Both the position numbers and the translations under genes were made by a program. From positions 62,001 through 126,000 of the forward strand of contig JAGARO010000010.1 of the NCBI GenBank assembly GCA_017622215.1: DNA of 64,000 nt, in the 5' to 3' direction. The notes under the pieces were generated by a model. The model was not told the DNA's origin, ran no database searches, and was given only the letters and a program-made list of their open reading frames with translations. Of this stretch, positions 44,616-55,000 are shown piece after piece (position 1 is the stretch's first letter; every line of letters begins with the position of its first letter). The stretch comes from Clostridia bacterium. GTDB taxonomy: Bacteria; Bacillota; Clostridia; Monoglobales; Monoglobaceae.

Positions 44616-46451
44616 ATGGAAATTTTAAGTCAGGTGAAAAGACCTGAGGATTTAAAGAAACTGAATAAAGATGAACTAAAGGTTCTTGCACAGGAAATCA
44701 GAGATTTTCTTATTGAAAAGGTTTCAAAGACAGGGGGACATCTGTCCTCTAACCTTGGCGCAGTGGAACTTACAATTGCACTCCACAGGGTTTTTGATGC
44801 AGAAAAGGATAAAATTGTGTGGGATGTGGGACACCAGTCCTATGTACATAAGATTTTAACAGGCAGAAAAGATGCCTTTGACAGATTGAGACAGGACGGA
44901 GGGCTTTCGGGATTCCCTAAGAGAGATGAAAGCAGGGCTGACTCCTTTAATACAGGTCATAGCTCAACTTCCATTTCAGCGGCACTGGGCTTTGCGGAGG
45001 CAAACAGACTGTCTGGTGGAGATTCTTACGCAGTTGCAGTTATAGGCGACGGCGCTTTGACAGGCGGTATGGCTTTTGAGGCTATGAATCAGGCTGGAGC
45101 GTCTAAAACTCCGCTTATAATAATACTTAATGATAACGGAATATCTATTTCTAAAAACGTAGGCGGTTTATCAAAGAAGCTGACACAGATTCGTTCCAAT
45201 GCAGGTTATTATAATTTTAAGGACAGAATAAAAGGAATTTTAAGACATACTCCATTTATTGGCAAGTGGTTAGAGCTTCAGATAATTGATTTTAAAAAGG
45301 GAATTAAAAATATAATTTTCAAGAATGAGGTTTTTGAAAATTTAGGAATTGAATATATGGGTCCAATCGACGGACATAATATAGAAGATATGGAATTTAT
45401 TATGAATAGGGCAAAGAAAAGAGGGAAGCCCGTTTGTATTCATATTCATACAGTAAAGGGTAAGGGTTACAAGTTTGCAGAAGAAAATCCATCTAAATTT
45501 CACGGGATTGGAAAATTTAATCCTGAAAACGGAGAATATCTGTGCAAAACAGAGGAAACATATTCGTCTGTTTTTGGAAATAAACTTGTGGAAATAGCAG
45601 AGAAAAATGATAAGGTTGTTGGAATAACAGCAGCTATGCCTGAGGGCACAGGTCTTATGAAGTTCCGCAAGCAATTCAGGGACAGATTTTACGATGTGGG
45701 AATTGCAGAACAACACGCTGTAACCTTTGCAACAGGTCTTGCTTTGTCAGGATATACACCTGTTTTTGCGGTATATTCCACATTCTTGCAGAGAGCCTAT
45801 GACCAGATACTTCACGATACAGCTCTCCAGAATGCTCACGTCGTTTTTGCAATCGACAGAGCTGGTGCGGTAGGTAATGACGGAGAAACCCATCAGGGAA
45901 TTTATGATTTGTCATATCTTTCTCATATTCCGAATATGACAGTTTTAGCTCCAAAGGATGCAGATGAGCTTGAAGCAATGCTTGATTATGCAGTAAATGT
46001 ATGCACAGGCCCTGTGGCAATAAGATACCCAAGAGGCGAGGCAAAGCGTCAGGGCGAAAAGAAAGAAATTAAGGATAGTGCTCCGCAGATTTTAACCGAG
46101 GGAGAAGATTTGGTTTTAATCGGCGTTGGCACAATGACTGAAACAGCCGAAGAAGTTGCAAAAATGCTTAAGGAAGACGGGGTAAATGCCGAGGTTGTAA
46201 ATCCAAGATTTGTAAAGCCTGTAAATAAGGACTTTTATGAAAAGTATAGGGATAAAAAGATTTTTGTTCTTGAAGAAAATACAGAAATCGGCGGTTTTGC
46301 AGACACAATCCGAAGAATAACAGGCGGAGAGGTTTATGACTTTGCGTATAAAGACGAGGCTGTTCTTCAGGGCACAATAAATGAGATAAAAGAAAGATAC
46401 GGACTAAATGCAAAGTCTGTATATAAAACTATAAAAGAATTGGTGAAATAA
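44616..46451 (+). CDS. dxs: 1-deoxy-D-xylulose-5-phosphate synthase
   Basis: The protein has 611 aa; thiamine-diphosphate enzyme joining pyruvate and glyceraldehyde-3-phosphate at the entry of the MEP isoprenoid pathway. SKTGGHLSSNLGAVELTIALH, WDVGHQSYVHKILTGR, GDGALTGGMAFEAMNQAG (ThDP/Mg binding), GIAEQHAVTFATGLALSG, DRAGAVGNDGETHQGIYDLSYL and PRGEA are hallmark motifs. Located between oapA and tlyA, as in other OLE operons. The next gene starts immediately after its stop. Confidence 0.98.
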   Translation: MEILSQVKRPEDLKKLNKDELKVLAQEIRDFLIEKVSKTGGHLSSNLGAVELTIALHRVFDAEKDKIVWDVGHQSYVHKILTGRKDAFDRLRQDGGLSGFPKRDESRADSFNTGHSSTSISAALGFAEANRLSGGDSYAVAVIGDGALTGGMAFEAMNQAGASKTPLIIILNDNGISISKNVGGLSKKLTQIRSNAGYYNFKDRIKGILRHTPFIGKWLELQIIDFKKGIKNIIFKNEVFENLGIEYMGPIDGHNIEDMEFIMNRAKKRGKPVCIHIHTVKGKGYKFAEENPSKFHGIGKFNPENGEYLCKTEETYSSVFGNKLVEIAEKNDKVVGITAAMPEGTGLMKFRKQFRDRFYDVGIAEQHAVTFATGLALSGYTPVFAVYSTFLQRAYDQILHDTALQNAHVVFAIDRAGAVGNDGETHQGIYDLSYLSHIPNMTVLAPKDADELEAMLDYAVNVCTGPVAIRYPRGEAKRQGEKKEIKDSAPQILTEGEDLVLIGVGTMTETAEEVAKMLKEDGVNAEVVNPRFVKPVNKDFYEKYRDKKIFVLEENTEIGGFADTIRRITGGEVYDFAYKDEAVLQGTINEIKERYGLNAKSVYKTIKELVK

Positions 46452-47249
46452 ATGGCAAAAGTCAGACTTGACGTTTTCCTGACAGAAAACGGCTATGCGA
46501 AAAGCAGAACAAACGCCCAGTCCTTAATTATGGAGGGTAAGGTTTTCATAAATAACCAGAAAGCCATGAAGGCAGGGGATATGATAAATGGAACTGAAAA
46601 CATAGAGGTAAGGGGTAAAACTCTTGAATATGTAAGCCGTGGCGGTCTCAAGCTTGAAAAAGCAATAAAAAACTTTGACCTGACTCCTGAAAATAAGGTT
46701 TGTATGGATATAGGAGCCTCCACAGGCGGTTTCACAGACTGTATGCTTAAAAACGGTGCAGTAAAAGTTTATTCAGTTGACGTAGGCTACGGACAGCTTG
46801 CCTGGAGTTTAAGAAACGACCAGCGAGTTGTGAATATGGAGAGAACAAATATCCGTAATGTTACAAGAGATGATATAGAAGATGACCTTGACTTTTTCTC
46901 AGTTGATGTATCTTTCATTTCCTTAAAGCTGGTGCTTCCTGTTGCATATTCACTCCTTAAAGAAAAGGGCGAGGGAATATGTTTAATCAAGCCACAGTTT
47001 GAGGCAGGCAGAGAAAAGGTTGGAAAGAAAGGCGTAGTAAGGGATGTTGAGGTACATAAAGAGGTTATAAGAAATACCTTTGCCTTTACAGAAGAAATCG
47101 GCTTTACAATCTTAAATCTTGATTATTCCCCGATAAAAGGTCCCGAGGGTAATATTGAATATTTAATGCACATAAAGAAAACAGACGCCCCATCGGCAGA
47201 AATTGATATAGACAAGGTAGTAGAAGACTCACATAAATTAAATCTCTAA
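46452..47249 (+). CDS. tlyA: TlyA family rRNA (cytidine-2'-O)-methyltransferase
   Basis: The protein has 265 aa. An N-terminal S4 domain (RLDVFLTENGYAKSRTNAQSLIMEGKVFINNQ) is followed by an FtsJ-like SAM methyltransferase fold (VCMDIGASTGGFTDCMLKNGA, VYSVDVGYGQLAW, LIKPQFEAGREKVGKKGVVRD). TlyA proteins 2'-O-methylate 16S/23S rRNA; some relatives are haemolysin-annotated. Standard position after dxs. nadK follows after 14 nt. Confidence 0.94.
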   Translation: MAKVRLDVFLTENGYAKSRTNAQSLIMEGKVFINNQKAMKAGDMINGTENIEVRGKTLEYVSRGGLKLEKAIKNFDLTPENKVCMDIGASTGGFTDCMLKNGAVKVYSVDVGYGQLAWSLRNDQRVVNMERTNIRNVTRDDIEDDLDFFSVDVSFISLKLVLPVAYSLLKEKGEGICLIKPQFEAGREKVGKKGVVRDVEVHKEVIRNTFAFTEEIGFTILNLDYSPIKGPEGNIEYLMHIKKTDAPSAEIDIDKVVEDSHKLNL

Positions 47250-47263
47250 AAGGAGATGATTCT

Positions 47264-48040
47264 ATGAAAATTGCAGTAATTCCAAATTTAACAAAGGACC
47301 CTGAGCTTATTTATTCAAATAAGGTTAAGGAGTATCTTGCTTCGGAGGAAGCAGAGATAATTGACTATGGCAAAAGCCTTGAGGGTTATGATGTTGCAGT
47401 AGTAATAGGCGGCGACGGCACAATCCTTGAGATTGCAGGAGAGGCTGCAAGAACAAACACACCGATTATAGGAATTAACTTTGGAAATTTAGGCTTTTTA
47501 TCACAGATTGAAAAGGCTGACATAGAGAAAATAAAGAGTATTTTAAGTGATTTTAAGACTAAAGATGTAATGATGCTTTCAGGGAAAATAAATGGAGAAG
47601 AGGAAGTAAATGCCCTTAACGATATGGTAATAAGGGGCGATATTTCAAGAATGGTTTCCCTTGAAATTTATATTGACGGACAAAAGGCAGGGGAGTACTC
47701 AGCTGACGGAGTGATTTTCTCCACTCCCACAGGCTCCACAGCCTATTCCTTGTCTGCAGGCGGGCCGATAATTCATCCGAAAATGGACGGAATTTTAATA
47801 ACACCAATCTGTCCGCATAGTTTAGATGCAAGGTCGATGGTAATCCCACCGGATTGCAGGGTAGAGGTAAAAATTGTTCCGCCCTACAGGACAAAGCCTG
47901 TGCTCACAGCAGACGGAAAAACTGTAAAAACCATTGAAAATGATGACACAGTTGAAATAACAAGGTCAACGTTACGACTTAAGCTGATTGAGATTGATGA
48001 CAATAACTTTTTTGAGGTACTTGGACGAAAGATAAAGTAG
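47264..48040 (+). CDS. nadK: NAD kinase
   Basis: The protein has 258 aa; makes NADP+ from NAD+. GGDGTILE near residue 49 is the active-site motif; NFGNLGFLS, NDMVIRGDISRM and SADGVIFSTPTGSTAYSLSAGGPI are other conserved blocks. AAAGGAGATG precedes the ATG. The argR gene usually found between nadK and recN is missing; recN starts 15 nt on. Confidence 0.96.
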   Translation: MKIAVIPNLTKDPELIYSNKVKEYLASEEAEIIDYGKSLEGYDVAVVIGGDGTILEIAGEAARTNTPIIGINFGNLGFLSQIEKADIEKIKSILSDFKTKDVMMLSGKINGEEEVNALNDMVIRGDISRMVSLEIYIDGQKAGEYSADGVIFSTPTGSTAYSLSAGGPIIHPKMDGILITPICPHSLDARSMVIPPDCRVEVKIVPPYRTKPVLTADGKTVKTIENDDTVEITRSTLRLKLIEIDDNNFFEVLGRKIK

Positions 48041-48055
48041 AAAGAGGGTGCAAAA

Positions 48056-49762
48056 ATGCTCAGAGAATTGCATATTAAAAATATAGCAGTAATAGACGAA
48101 GCAAGAATTGAGTTTGAAAAGGGCTTTAATTCTCTTACAGGCGAAACAGGTGCAGGTAAGTCTATTTTGATTGACTCTATAAATATGCTTCTGGGTAATA
48201 AAACACCTAAAGATTTAATCCGTACAGGAGAAGAAAAAGCAGTTGTAAACGGAATATTCGACATAAACGAAAAATTAGCAGAAAAAATAACTGACGAACT
48301 TGGGATTGATGTTGAAGATAACGAACTTTATGTTTCAAGACAGATAAATACAGAGGGAAAGAATGTGTGCCGAGTAAACGGAATGACTTGCCCTGTGGCA
48401 CAGCTTAAAGAGATAGGCACATATTTAATTGATATCCACGGCCAGAGCGATAATCAGGCGCTCCTTAATCCAAAATTCCATATAGATTATTTAGACAGCT
48501 TCGCAGGAAACAGCGATGTTTTAGAGGAATACTTAAAGGAATATAAAGAAGTTAAAAGAATAAGGAAAGAAATTGAAGAAATAAATAAGACAAGAGAAGA
48601 GGCAGAATACCGCCTTGAAATTCTTGAATTTCAGATAAATGAAATTGAAAGTGCAAGACTGGTTTTAGGGGAAGACGAAGAGCTTGAGGAGAGAAGAAAC
48701 TTCTTAAGGAACGCAGAAAAGATTATGTCAGGTGCAGAGTCAGCCCACGAATATCTTTACAGCGGAAACGGAACTCAGCTATCTTCCTTTGACCTTTTGA
48801 TGAAAGGCGAGAAACAGCTTTCCGAGGTTAAAGAATACGATAAGGAACTTGCAGAATTGTATGAGAGAATGACCTCTGTAAGAGTTGAACTTGAGGATAT
48901 AACAGCCACTTTAAGCGACTATATAAGCAAGAGTAACTATGAAGCAGGGGAGCTTGATGTAATCGAAGAACGCCTTGACACTATAAACAATCTTAAGAGA
49001 AAGTATGGCGGAACAGTTGAAAATGTCCTTGAAAAGCTTGAGGAGCTGAAAAAAGAAAATACAAATATAACAGAGGGCGAAGAGATTTTAGCAGAGCTTG
49101 AAAAAGAGCTACAGCGTCATAAAACTGTTATGGTAAAAATGGGACAGCTTTTGTCCGAGAGAAGACGAAAGGCGTCAGCTGACCTTGAAAAGAAAATAAT
49201 GACAGAGCTTTCCGAACTTGATATGCCGAAAATTCGTTTTTCTGTTATGGTAACACCTGACGAAGATGAAGAGGGCGTAAGATATAGTTCTACAGGGGGA
49301 GATGTAATTGAATTTTTAATTTCCACAAACCCTGGGGAGAGCTTAAAGCCTATGAATAAGATTGCATCAGGGGGCGAGCTTTCCCGAATTATGCTCGCAA
49401 TGAAATCGGTTTTTGCTGATAAGGATGCAGTTGACACATTGATTTTTGACGAAATTGATACAGGTGTGTCAGGCAGAGCAGCGGAAAGAATAGCGGAAAA
49501 AATCTGTAAACTTTCAATGGAGAAACAGGTTCTCTGTGTAACCCATCTTCCACAGATTGCAGCTATGGCTGATACAAACTTCTTAATTGAAAAGGATACT
49601 GACGGAGAGAGAACAAGGACAAGTGTAATTAAGCTTGATGTTGAGGGTAAAACCGAAGAACTTGCAAGAATTATGGGTGGCGTTACTGTAACAGAGCTTA
49701 CAAAACAGAGTGCCTTTGAAATGCTGAAAATGGCAGAGGAATATAAGAAGGGTATAAGATGA
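48056..49762 (+). CDS. recN: DNA repair protein RecN
   Basis: The protein has 568 aa; an SMC-like ATPase in double-strand break repair. Walker A GETGAGKSILIDSINMLLG near residue 30, ABC signature ASGGELSRIMLAMKSVFA and Walker B LIFDEIDTGVSGRAAERI are clear; two coiled-coil arms span about residues 160-360. The ATG at 48056 follows AAGAGGGTG-like sequence. The end overlaps the rseC-like gene by 4 nt. Confidence 0.96.
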   Translation: MLRELHIKNIAVIDEARIEFEKGFNSLTGETGAGKSILIDSINMLLGNKTPKDLIRTGEEKAVVNGIFDINEKLAEKITDELGIDVEDNELYVSRQINTEGKNVCRVNGMTCPVAQLKEIGTYLIDIHGQSDNQALLNPKFHIDYLDSFAGNSDVLEEYLKEYKEVKRIRKEIEEINKTREEAEYRLEILEFQINEIESARLVLGEDEELEERRNFLRNAEKIMSGAESAHEYLYSGNGTQLSSFDLLMKGEKQLSEVKEYDKELAELYERMTSVRVELEDITATLSDYISKSNYEAGELDVIEERLDTINNLKRKYGGTVENVLEKLEELKKENTNITEGEEILAELEKELQRHKTVMVKMGQLLSERRRKASADLEKKIMTELSELDMPKIRFSVMVTPDEDEEGVRYSSTGGDVIEFLISTNPGESLKPMNKIASGGELSRIMLAMKSVFADKDAVDTLIFDEIDTGVSGRAAERIAEKICKLSMEKQVLCVTHLPQIAAMADTNFLIEKDTDGERTRTSVIKLDVEGKTEELARIMGGVTVTELTKQSAFEMLKMAEEYKKGIR

Positions 49763-50142
49763 TTCAATACGGACAGGTTGTTGAAACAGGAGAAAAAGCG
49801 AAGATAAGAATAAGCCGGGAGTCTGCCTGCGGAGGTAATTGCGGAGCCTGCAAAGGTTGCGACACAAACCTTTATATTGAGGTGGACAGGAATAATCTTA
49901 ATGTTGGAGACGGCGTTAAAATCACCCTTGACGATAAGATTTTCCAGAAGAATATTCTTTTGGGTTACGGCGGACTTACTTTTCTTATGATAGTGGGAGG
50001 AATACTGGGCTGGTATGTTGTTAAGACCCAGCTTGGCGCAGTCCTCTCCTTTAGTGCCTGTTTTGGTATAGGACTTTTAATTCTTAAGAGATTCAAGAAT
50101 AAGACAGAATATGTAATTGAAAAAATTGAGGAAGAAAACTAA
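49759..50142 (+). CDS. RseC/MucC-like membrane protein
   Basis: The protein has 127 aa. The N-terminal cysteine cluster SACGGNCGACKGCD (four Cys) may bind an Fe-S cluster. Two transmembrane segments follow (ILLGYGGLTFLMIVGGILGW and LGAVLSFSACFGIGLLIL), then a charged tail. This is the SoxR-reducing/RseC family layout. No rnf, rseP or soxR gene is near. ATGA overlap with recN and TAATG overlap with the ABC-F gene show translational coupling. Confidence 0.82.
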   Translation: MIQYGQVVETGEKAKIRISRESACGGNCGACKGCDTNLYIEVDRNNLNVGDGVKITLDDKIFQKNILLGYGGLTFLMIVGGILGWYVVKTQLGAVLSFSACFGIGLLILKRFKNKTEYVIEKIEEEN

Positions 50143-52046
50143 TGCTGATTTCCATAGAGGGCTTAAATAAAAGCTTTGGCGAAGAACAAATTTTATATGA
50201 CATAAATTTATCCATAGAAGAAAAAGGTCGCTATGGTTTAATTGGCGTTAACGGTGCAGGAAAATCCACTCTTTTAAACGTTATAATGGACGAGCTCGAC
50301 TTTGAAGATGGGGAGATTTACAGGTCAACAGGTCTCTCTGTGGGCTATCTTAAGCAGAATAACGGTTTAGAGAGAGATAACACAATTATAGAAGAAATGA
50401 GAGTGCCCTTTCAGGATGCAATAAACGCAGAGAAAAAGATGCGTGAACTTGAAAAAGAAATGGCGGGACTTATAGACCAGGAAAGTCCTGAGTATAAGAA
50501 AATTGCCTCTGAATATAACAGGGCACAGAATATTTTTGAAAGCAGGGATGGATATAATATTGATGTAAAAATCAAGACTATTTTAACAGGTATGGGCTTT
50601 GCCGATAAGGATATGGACACAGTTATAAATACCTTAAGCGGCGGAGAAAAAACAAGACTTGCTATTGCAAGACTTCTTTTGGAAGAACCAAATTTATTGA
50701 TACTTGACGAACCTACAAACCATCTTGATTTTAAGACGCTTAAATGGCTTGAAGAATATCTTATAAATTATAACGGTGCAATTTTAGTTGTGTCCCACGA
50801 CAGATACTTTTTAGATAAAACTGTGGATACGATTTTCGAAATTGAAAGAGGTAAGCTTGTTACATATAAGGGTAATTATTCGAAGTATCTTGTACTGAAA
50901 GAGGAAAGAATAACAAGACTTACCAAGGAATATGAGGCACAGCAGGAGGAAATTAAAAAACTCCGTGAATATGTAGATAAGAACTTGGTAAGAGCGTCAA
51001 CCTCAAATATGGCTAAATCAAGAATGAAAACTCTAGAGAGTATGGAGATAATTGAAAAGCCAGAGGGTGACCTTAAAAAGATGAAATTAAGATTTGATAT
51101 AACCCATGAGCCTTATAAGGATGTTCTCATGGTGGAGGACCTTGATGTAGAGGTAGGAGAAGAGAAAAAGCTTCTTGCAAAGGGCATAAATCTTGATATA
51201 AAAAGAAAAGAGAAGATTGCAGTCATCGGCGAAAACGGAATCGGCAAATCTTCACTTCTTAAAACAATTTTGGGAATAATCCCTCATACAAAGGGAGAAA
51301 TCGAATGGGGCAAAAATACAACCGTAAGTTATTATGAACAGGAGAATTTGAATCTTGACCCCGAGAAAATTGCCCTTGACGAATTGTGGGACAGATTTCC
51401 CGATATAAACGAAACAGAAATCCGTAAGGTTTTGGGAAGCGTGCTTCTTTCCCAGGACGATGTTTATAAGCCTGTAAAGGTAATTTCAGGTGGAGAAAGG
51501 GCAAAGCTTGCATTTGCAGAAATAATGCTTGAAAAGGCAAATGTAATGCTCCTTGACGAGCCTACAAACCATCTTGATTTGGTGTCGAAAGAGGTTCTTG
51601 AAAAAGCTCTTATGGACTATGAGGGGACATTGATTTTCGTGTCCCACGACAGATATCTATTAAATAAAGTTCCTGACAAAATCGTTGAAATAACAAGAAA
51701 CGGCGCAGTTATATATAACGGCGGATACGATTATTATATGGAGCATCTTCCAAAGGAAGAGGAGATTAAAAAACCAAAGGAAGAAAAAGAGAAGACGGAA
51801 AAAACAAAGAGCGATTATCGCTCCAAGGAACAGCGCAAGCTTGATGTTCAAAGGAAAAACAGGCTGAAAGAACTTGAGAAACTTATTGAAGAAACTGAAA
51901 CAGAAATAGCCGAAACAGAACAGGCTATGACAGATGAAGCAGTTTTTTCAGATTATGTAAAGATGAATGAGCTTTGCGAAAAGCTTGAGAATATGAAAAA
52001 CAAACTTGAAGAGTACTATGAAGAGTGGACTCTTTTAGGTGAGTAG
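50142..52046 (+). CDS. ABC-F family ATPase
   Basis: The protein has 634 aa with two ABC domains and no membrane segment. First Walker A GVNGAGKSTLLNVIM, signature LSGGEKTRLAIARLLLEEP and LDEPTNHLD; the second is GENGIGKSSLLKT, ISGGERAKLAFAEIM and LDEPTNHLDLVS. The interdomain linker covers about residues 235-320, and a C-terminal coiled coil (KLIEETETEIAETEQAMTDEAVFSDYVK) resembles Uup/YdiF. ABC-F proteins act on the ribosome; whether this one gives antibiotic resistance cannot be told from sequence alone. Confidence 0.93.
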   Translation: MLISIEGLNKSFGEEQILYDINLSIEEKGRYGLIGVNGAGKSTLLNVIMDELDFEDGEIYRSTGLSVGYLKQNNGLERDNTIIEEMRVPFQDAINAEKKMRELEKEMAGLIDQESPEYKKIASEYNRAQNIFESRDGYNIDVKIKTILTGMGFADKDMDTVINTLSGGEKTRLAIARLLLEEPNLLILDEPTNHLDFKTLKWLEEYLINYNGAILVVSHDRYFLDKTVDTIFEIERGKLVTYKGNYSKYLVLKEERITRLTKEYEAQQEEIKKLREYVDKNLVRASTSNMAKSRMKTLESMEIIEKPEGDLKKMKLRFDITHEPYKDVLMVEDLDVEVGEEKKLLAKGINLDIKRKEKIAVIGENGIGKSSLLKTILGIIPHTKGEIEWGKNTTVSYYEQENLNLDPEKIALDELWDRFPDINETEIRKVLGSVLLSQDDVYKPVKVISGGERAKLAFAEIMLEKANVMLLDEPTNHLDLVSKEVLEKALMDYEGTLIFVSHDRYLLNKVPDKIVEITRNGAVIYNGGYDYYMEHLPKEEEIKKPKEEKEKTEKTKSDYRSKEQRKLDVQRKNRLKELEKLIEETETEIAETEQAMTDEAVFSDYVKMNELCEKLENMKNKLEEYYEEWTLLGE

Positions 52047-52059
52047 AGAGGAGGAAATT

Positions 52060-55000
52060 ATGCTACTTAAGAGTGTTGAAATGCAGGGCTTCAAGTCCTT
52101 TGCAGACAAAATTTATCTGGATTTTAACCCTGGTATTACAGCGATCGTAGGACCAAACGGTTCAGGAAAAAGTAATATTTCTGATGCAATAAGATGGGTT
52201 ATGGGAGAACAGAGCATAAAAAATCTCCGAGGCAGTAAAATGGAAGATATTATCTTCTCAGGAACACAGACAAGAAAAGCCCTTGGCTATGCCGAGGTTA
52301 CATTAAACCTTGATAATTCCACAGGCTTTTTTCCTCTTGATTATGATGAAATTTCGGTAACAAGAAGAGTTTACCGTAATGGTGATGGGGAATATTACAT
52401 AAATAAGTCCCAGTGCAGACTTAAGGATATCCATGAACTGTTTATGGATACAGGTCTCGGCAGAGAGGGTTATTCCATCATCGGACAGGGTAAAATTGAC
52501 GAAATTTTAAGTAATAAATCCGAGGACAGACGACAGATTTTTGAAGAGGCAGCAGGAATTACAAAGTATAAGTACAGAAAGAATGAGGCGGAGAGAAAAC
52601 TTGCCTCTACAACTGAAAACTTGACAAGAGTTAAGGATATTATGTCCACCTTGGAGAGACAGGTAGAGCCTCTTCGCGAGCAGTCCGAAAAGGCGAAAAA
52701 GTATCTTAATTTCCGTGAGGAATTAAAGGGACTTGAAATTGATTTATCAGTTGTAAATATTGATAAAATCAAGGCTGAAACTGCTGAAATTGAGGTTGCA
52801 TTAAAGGATGCAGAGGAAAGCATTCAGGCAATCCGAAATGCAGTTGAAAAGAATGAAAATAAGATAAACGAAAGCTATAAGGAAATAGAAGAGATTGACG
52901 AAAAGACAGAGCTTCTTCGTACAAGCGAAAGAACGCTTTTAGGTGAAATTAACGAGTCTGATAATAAGATAAATATTAATAATGCAAATATTGAGCATAA
53001 TAAAGAAAATATTGCCAGAATTGAAGCTGAAATCAAGGGTTTAAATGACGAAACAGAGGACGCAAGAGGACAGCTTGCAAAAATTGAAGAGGACACCAAG
53101 GAAGTCCTTGGAAAAATAGAAGAAATTTCTGTTAAGATATCAGGAATTGAAGAGGAAATCAAGAATACAGATTTGTCCACAGGAGCAAAAAGCGAAGAGC
53201 TTGAGTCAATCAAGGCTGATATTATCAATAAACAGAACGATATAAACAGACTCCGCGAAAAGATACTGAACTCAAAGATTTTAACAGAGAATTTTGAAAA
53301 CAGAAAGAGAACAATAAATAACGAACTTTCTGAAAGACAGGGCGACTATGATAAGCTTTGTGAAAATGTTAAAAATCTTGAGACTGAAACAGGCAAAAAG
53401 GAAAAGGTTTTAGAGGACTTTAAGGCAGAGCTTGAAAAGGTTAAGACAGAGGCTGAAAATGCCGAAAGTATGCTTTCGGATATTACAATTGAAAGAGCTG
53501 ACCTTACTTTAGAGTTCAATAAACTTATTTCAAGAAAGAATGTTTTATCTGATTTAGAGAAAGAATATGACGGCTACGCAGGTTCAGTCAAAGCTATTAT
53601 GACAGCCTACGAGGGAAACGTACTCCGCAATAAGATTTACGGACCGCTTTCAAGACTTATAAATACGGATAATAAGTATATTGTTGCAATAGAAACAGCC
53701 CTCGGTAACGCGGGACAGAATATTGTTGTTGAAACAGAGGAAGATGCAAAGTCTGTAATTGAATTCTTAAAGCAGAAAAAAGCAGGAAGAGCCACATTCT
53801 TACCTTGCTCATCTGTTAAGGGTAGAAAAACCGATGTATCAGAATTTAAGAGCCTTAAGGGGTATATAGGAATTGCATCGGAGCTTGTTGAAACAGATAA
53901 AAAATATGCTGAAATCAAAAGAAGTGTGCTTGGTGCAATTATCGTATGCGATAATATTGATAATGCTGTTTTAATGGCAAGAAAAATAAACTATAAGTTT
54001 AAGATTGTAACTCTGACTGGTGAAGTGATTCAGGTTGGCGGTGCAATCACAGGCGGTAGTGTAAATAAGGCCACAGGCTTCCTGTCACGTACAGCTGAAA
54101 TTACAGCTATCGATAAGGAAATCGAGGAGATTTCTAAAAAGCTTGAGGAAAAGGCAAAGGCATACAGTAAGCTTTCTGAAGAAACAGAAGAATATAAGGC
54201 AAAGGCTGAAAAAGCTAGAGAAAATATTGCCATTTATAGTGAAGACTTTATTAAGCAAAAGGCTGAACTTGAGCATTCTCAGGCGTTCTTAAATTCACTT
54301 ACAGAGGGCAGAAACCAGCTTGAAGAAGAGCTTAAAACAATCAATGAACAGATTGAAAATATCGGAAAAACAGTTAATGATTGTGAAAAGGAAATTGCTG
54401 AAAATGAAAAGGCAATTTTAGACCTTGAAGAAAGCATCGGCTCAAAGGAAAATGACTTTGAAGCACTTCTTAAGGAAAATCAGAGATTAAGCGAAATTCT
54501 TCTTAAGCTTAACATTGAGAAAAACAGCCTTGAAAAAGATAGAGAAGTTCTTTATGAAAAGGGACAGTCTGTTGTTGAATATTTAAGTAAGTATAACGAG
54601 AAGATTGCGGAAAATAATAACGAAATACTTGCTCTTAACGAAAAGATTGGAACACTTTTAGCTGAAATTGAAGAAGCTACAGAGAAGATTAAAACAATGA
54701 AAGAAAATTCTTCGGATGCAACTTCAGAGGTTGAAAAGCTTACAAAGGACAGAAACGACAGAGAAGAAGAAATAAGAAAACTCCAGAAAGAGATTACAGA
54801 CACAAACGAAAGTATGTATGCTTTAAGTCAGCAACAGGCAAAGATGGAAGCAAAGAATACAAGACTTTCCGAAACTCTTGAGGGAATTTTCAATCACCTC
54901 TGGGAAGAGTATGAAATTACATATTCTGATGCAGTTGCAATAAAGGGCGATAAGGAAATCAATGTTGCTGAAACAGGCAAGGAAATAGCATCCTTAAAGC

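Noticed and set aside
49117-49767. 216-aa ORF on the - strand
   Set aside because: Fully antisense to recN and serine/isoleucine-rich as expected from the complement of an A/G-rich coding strand.
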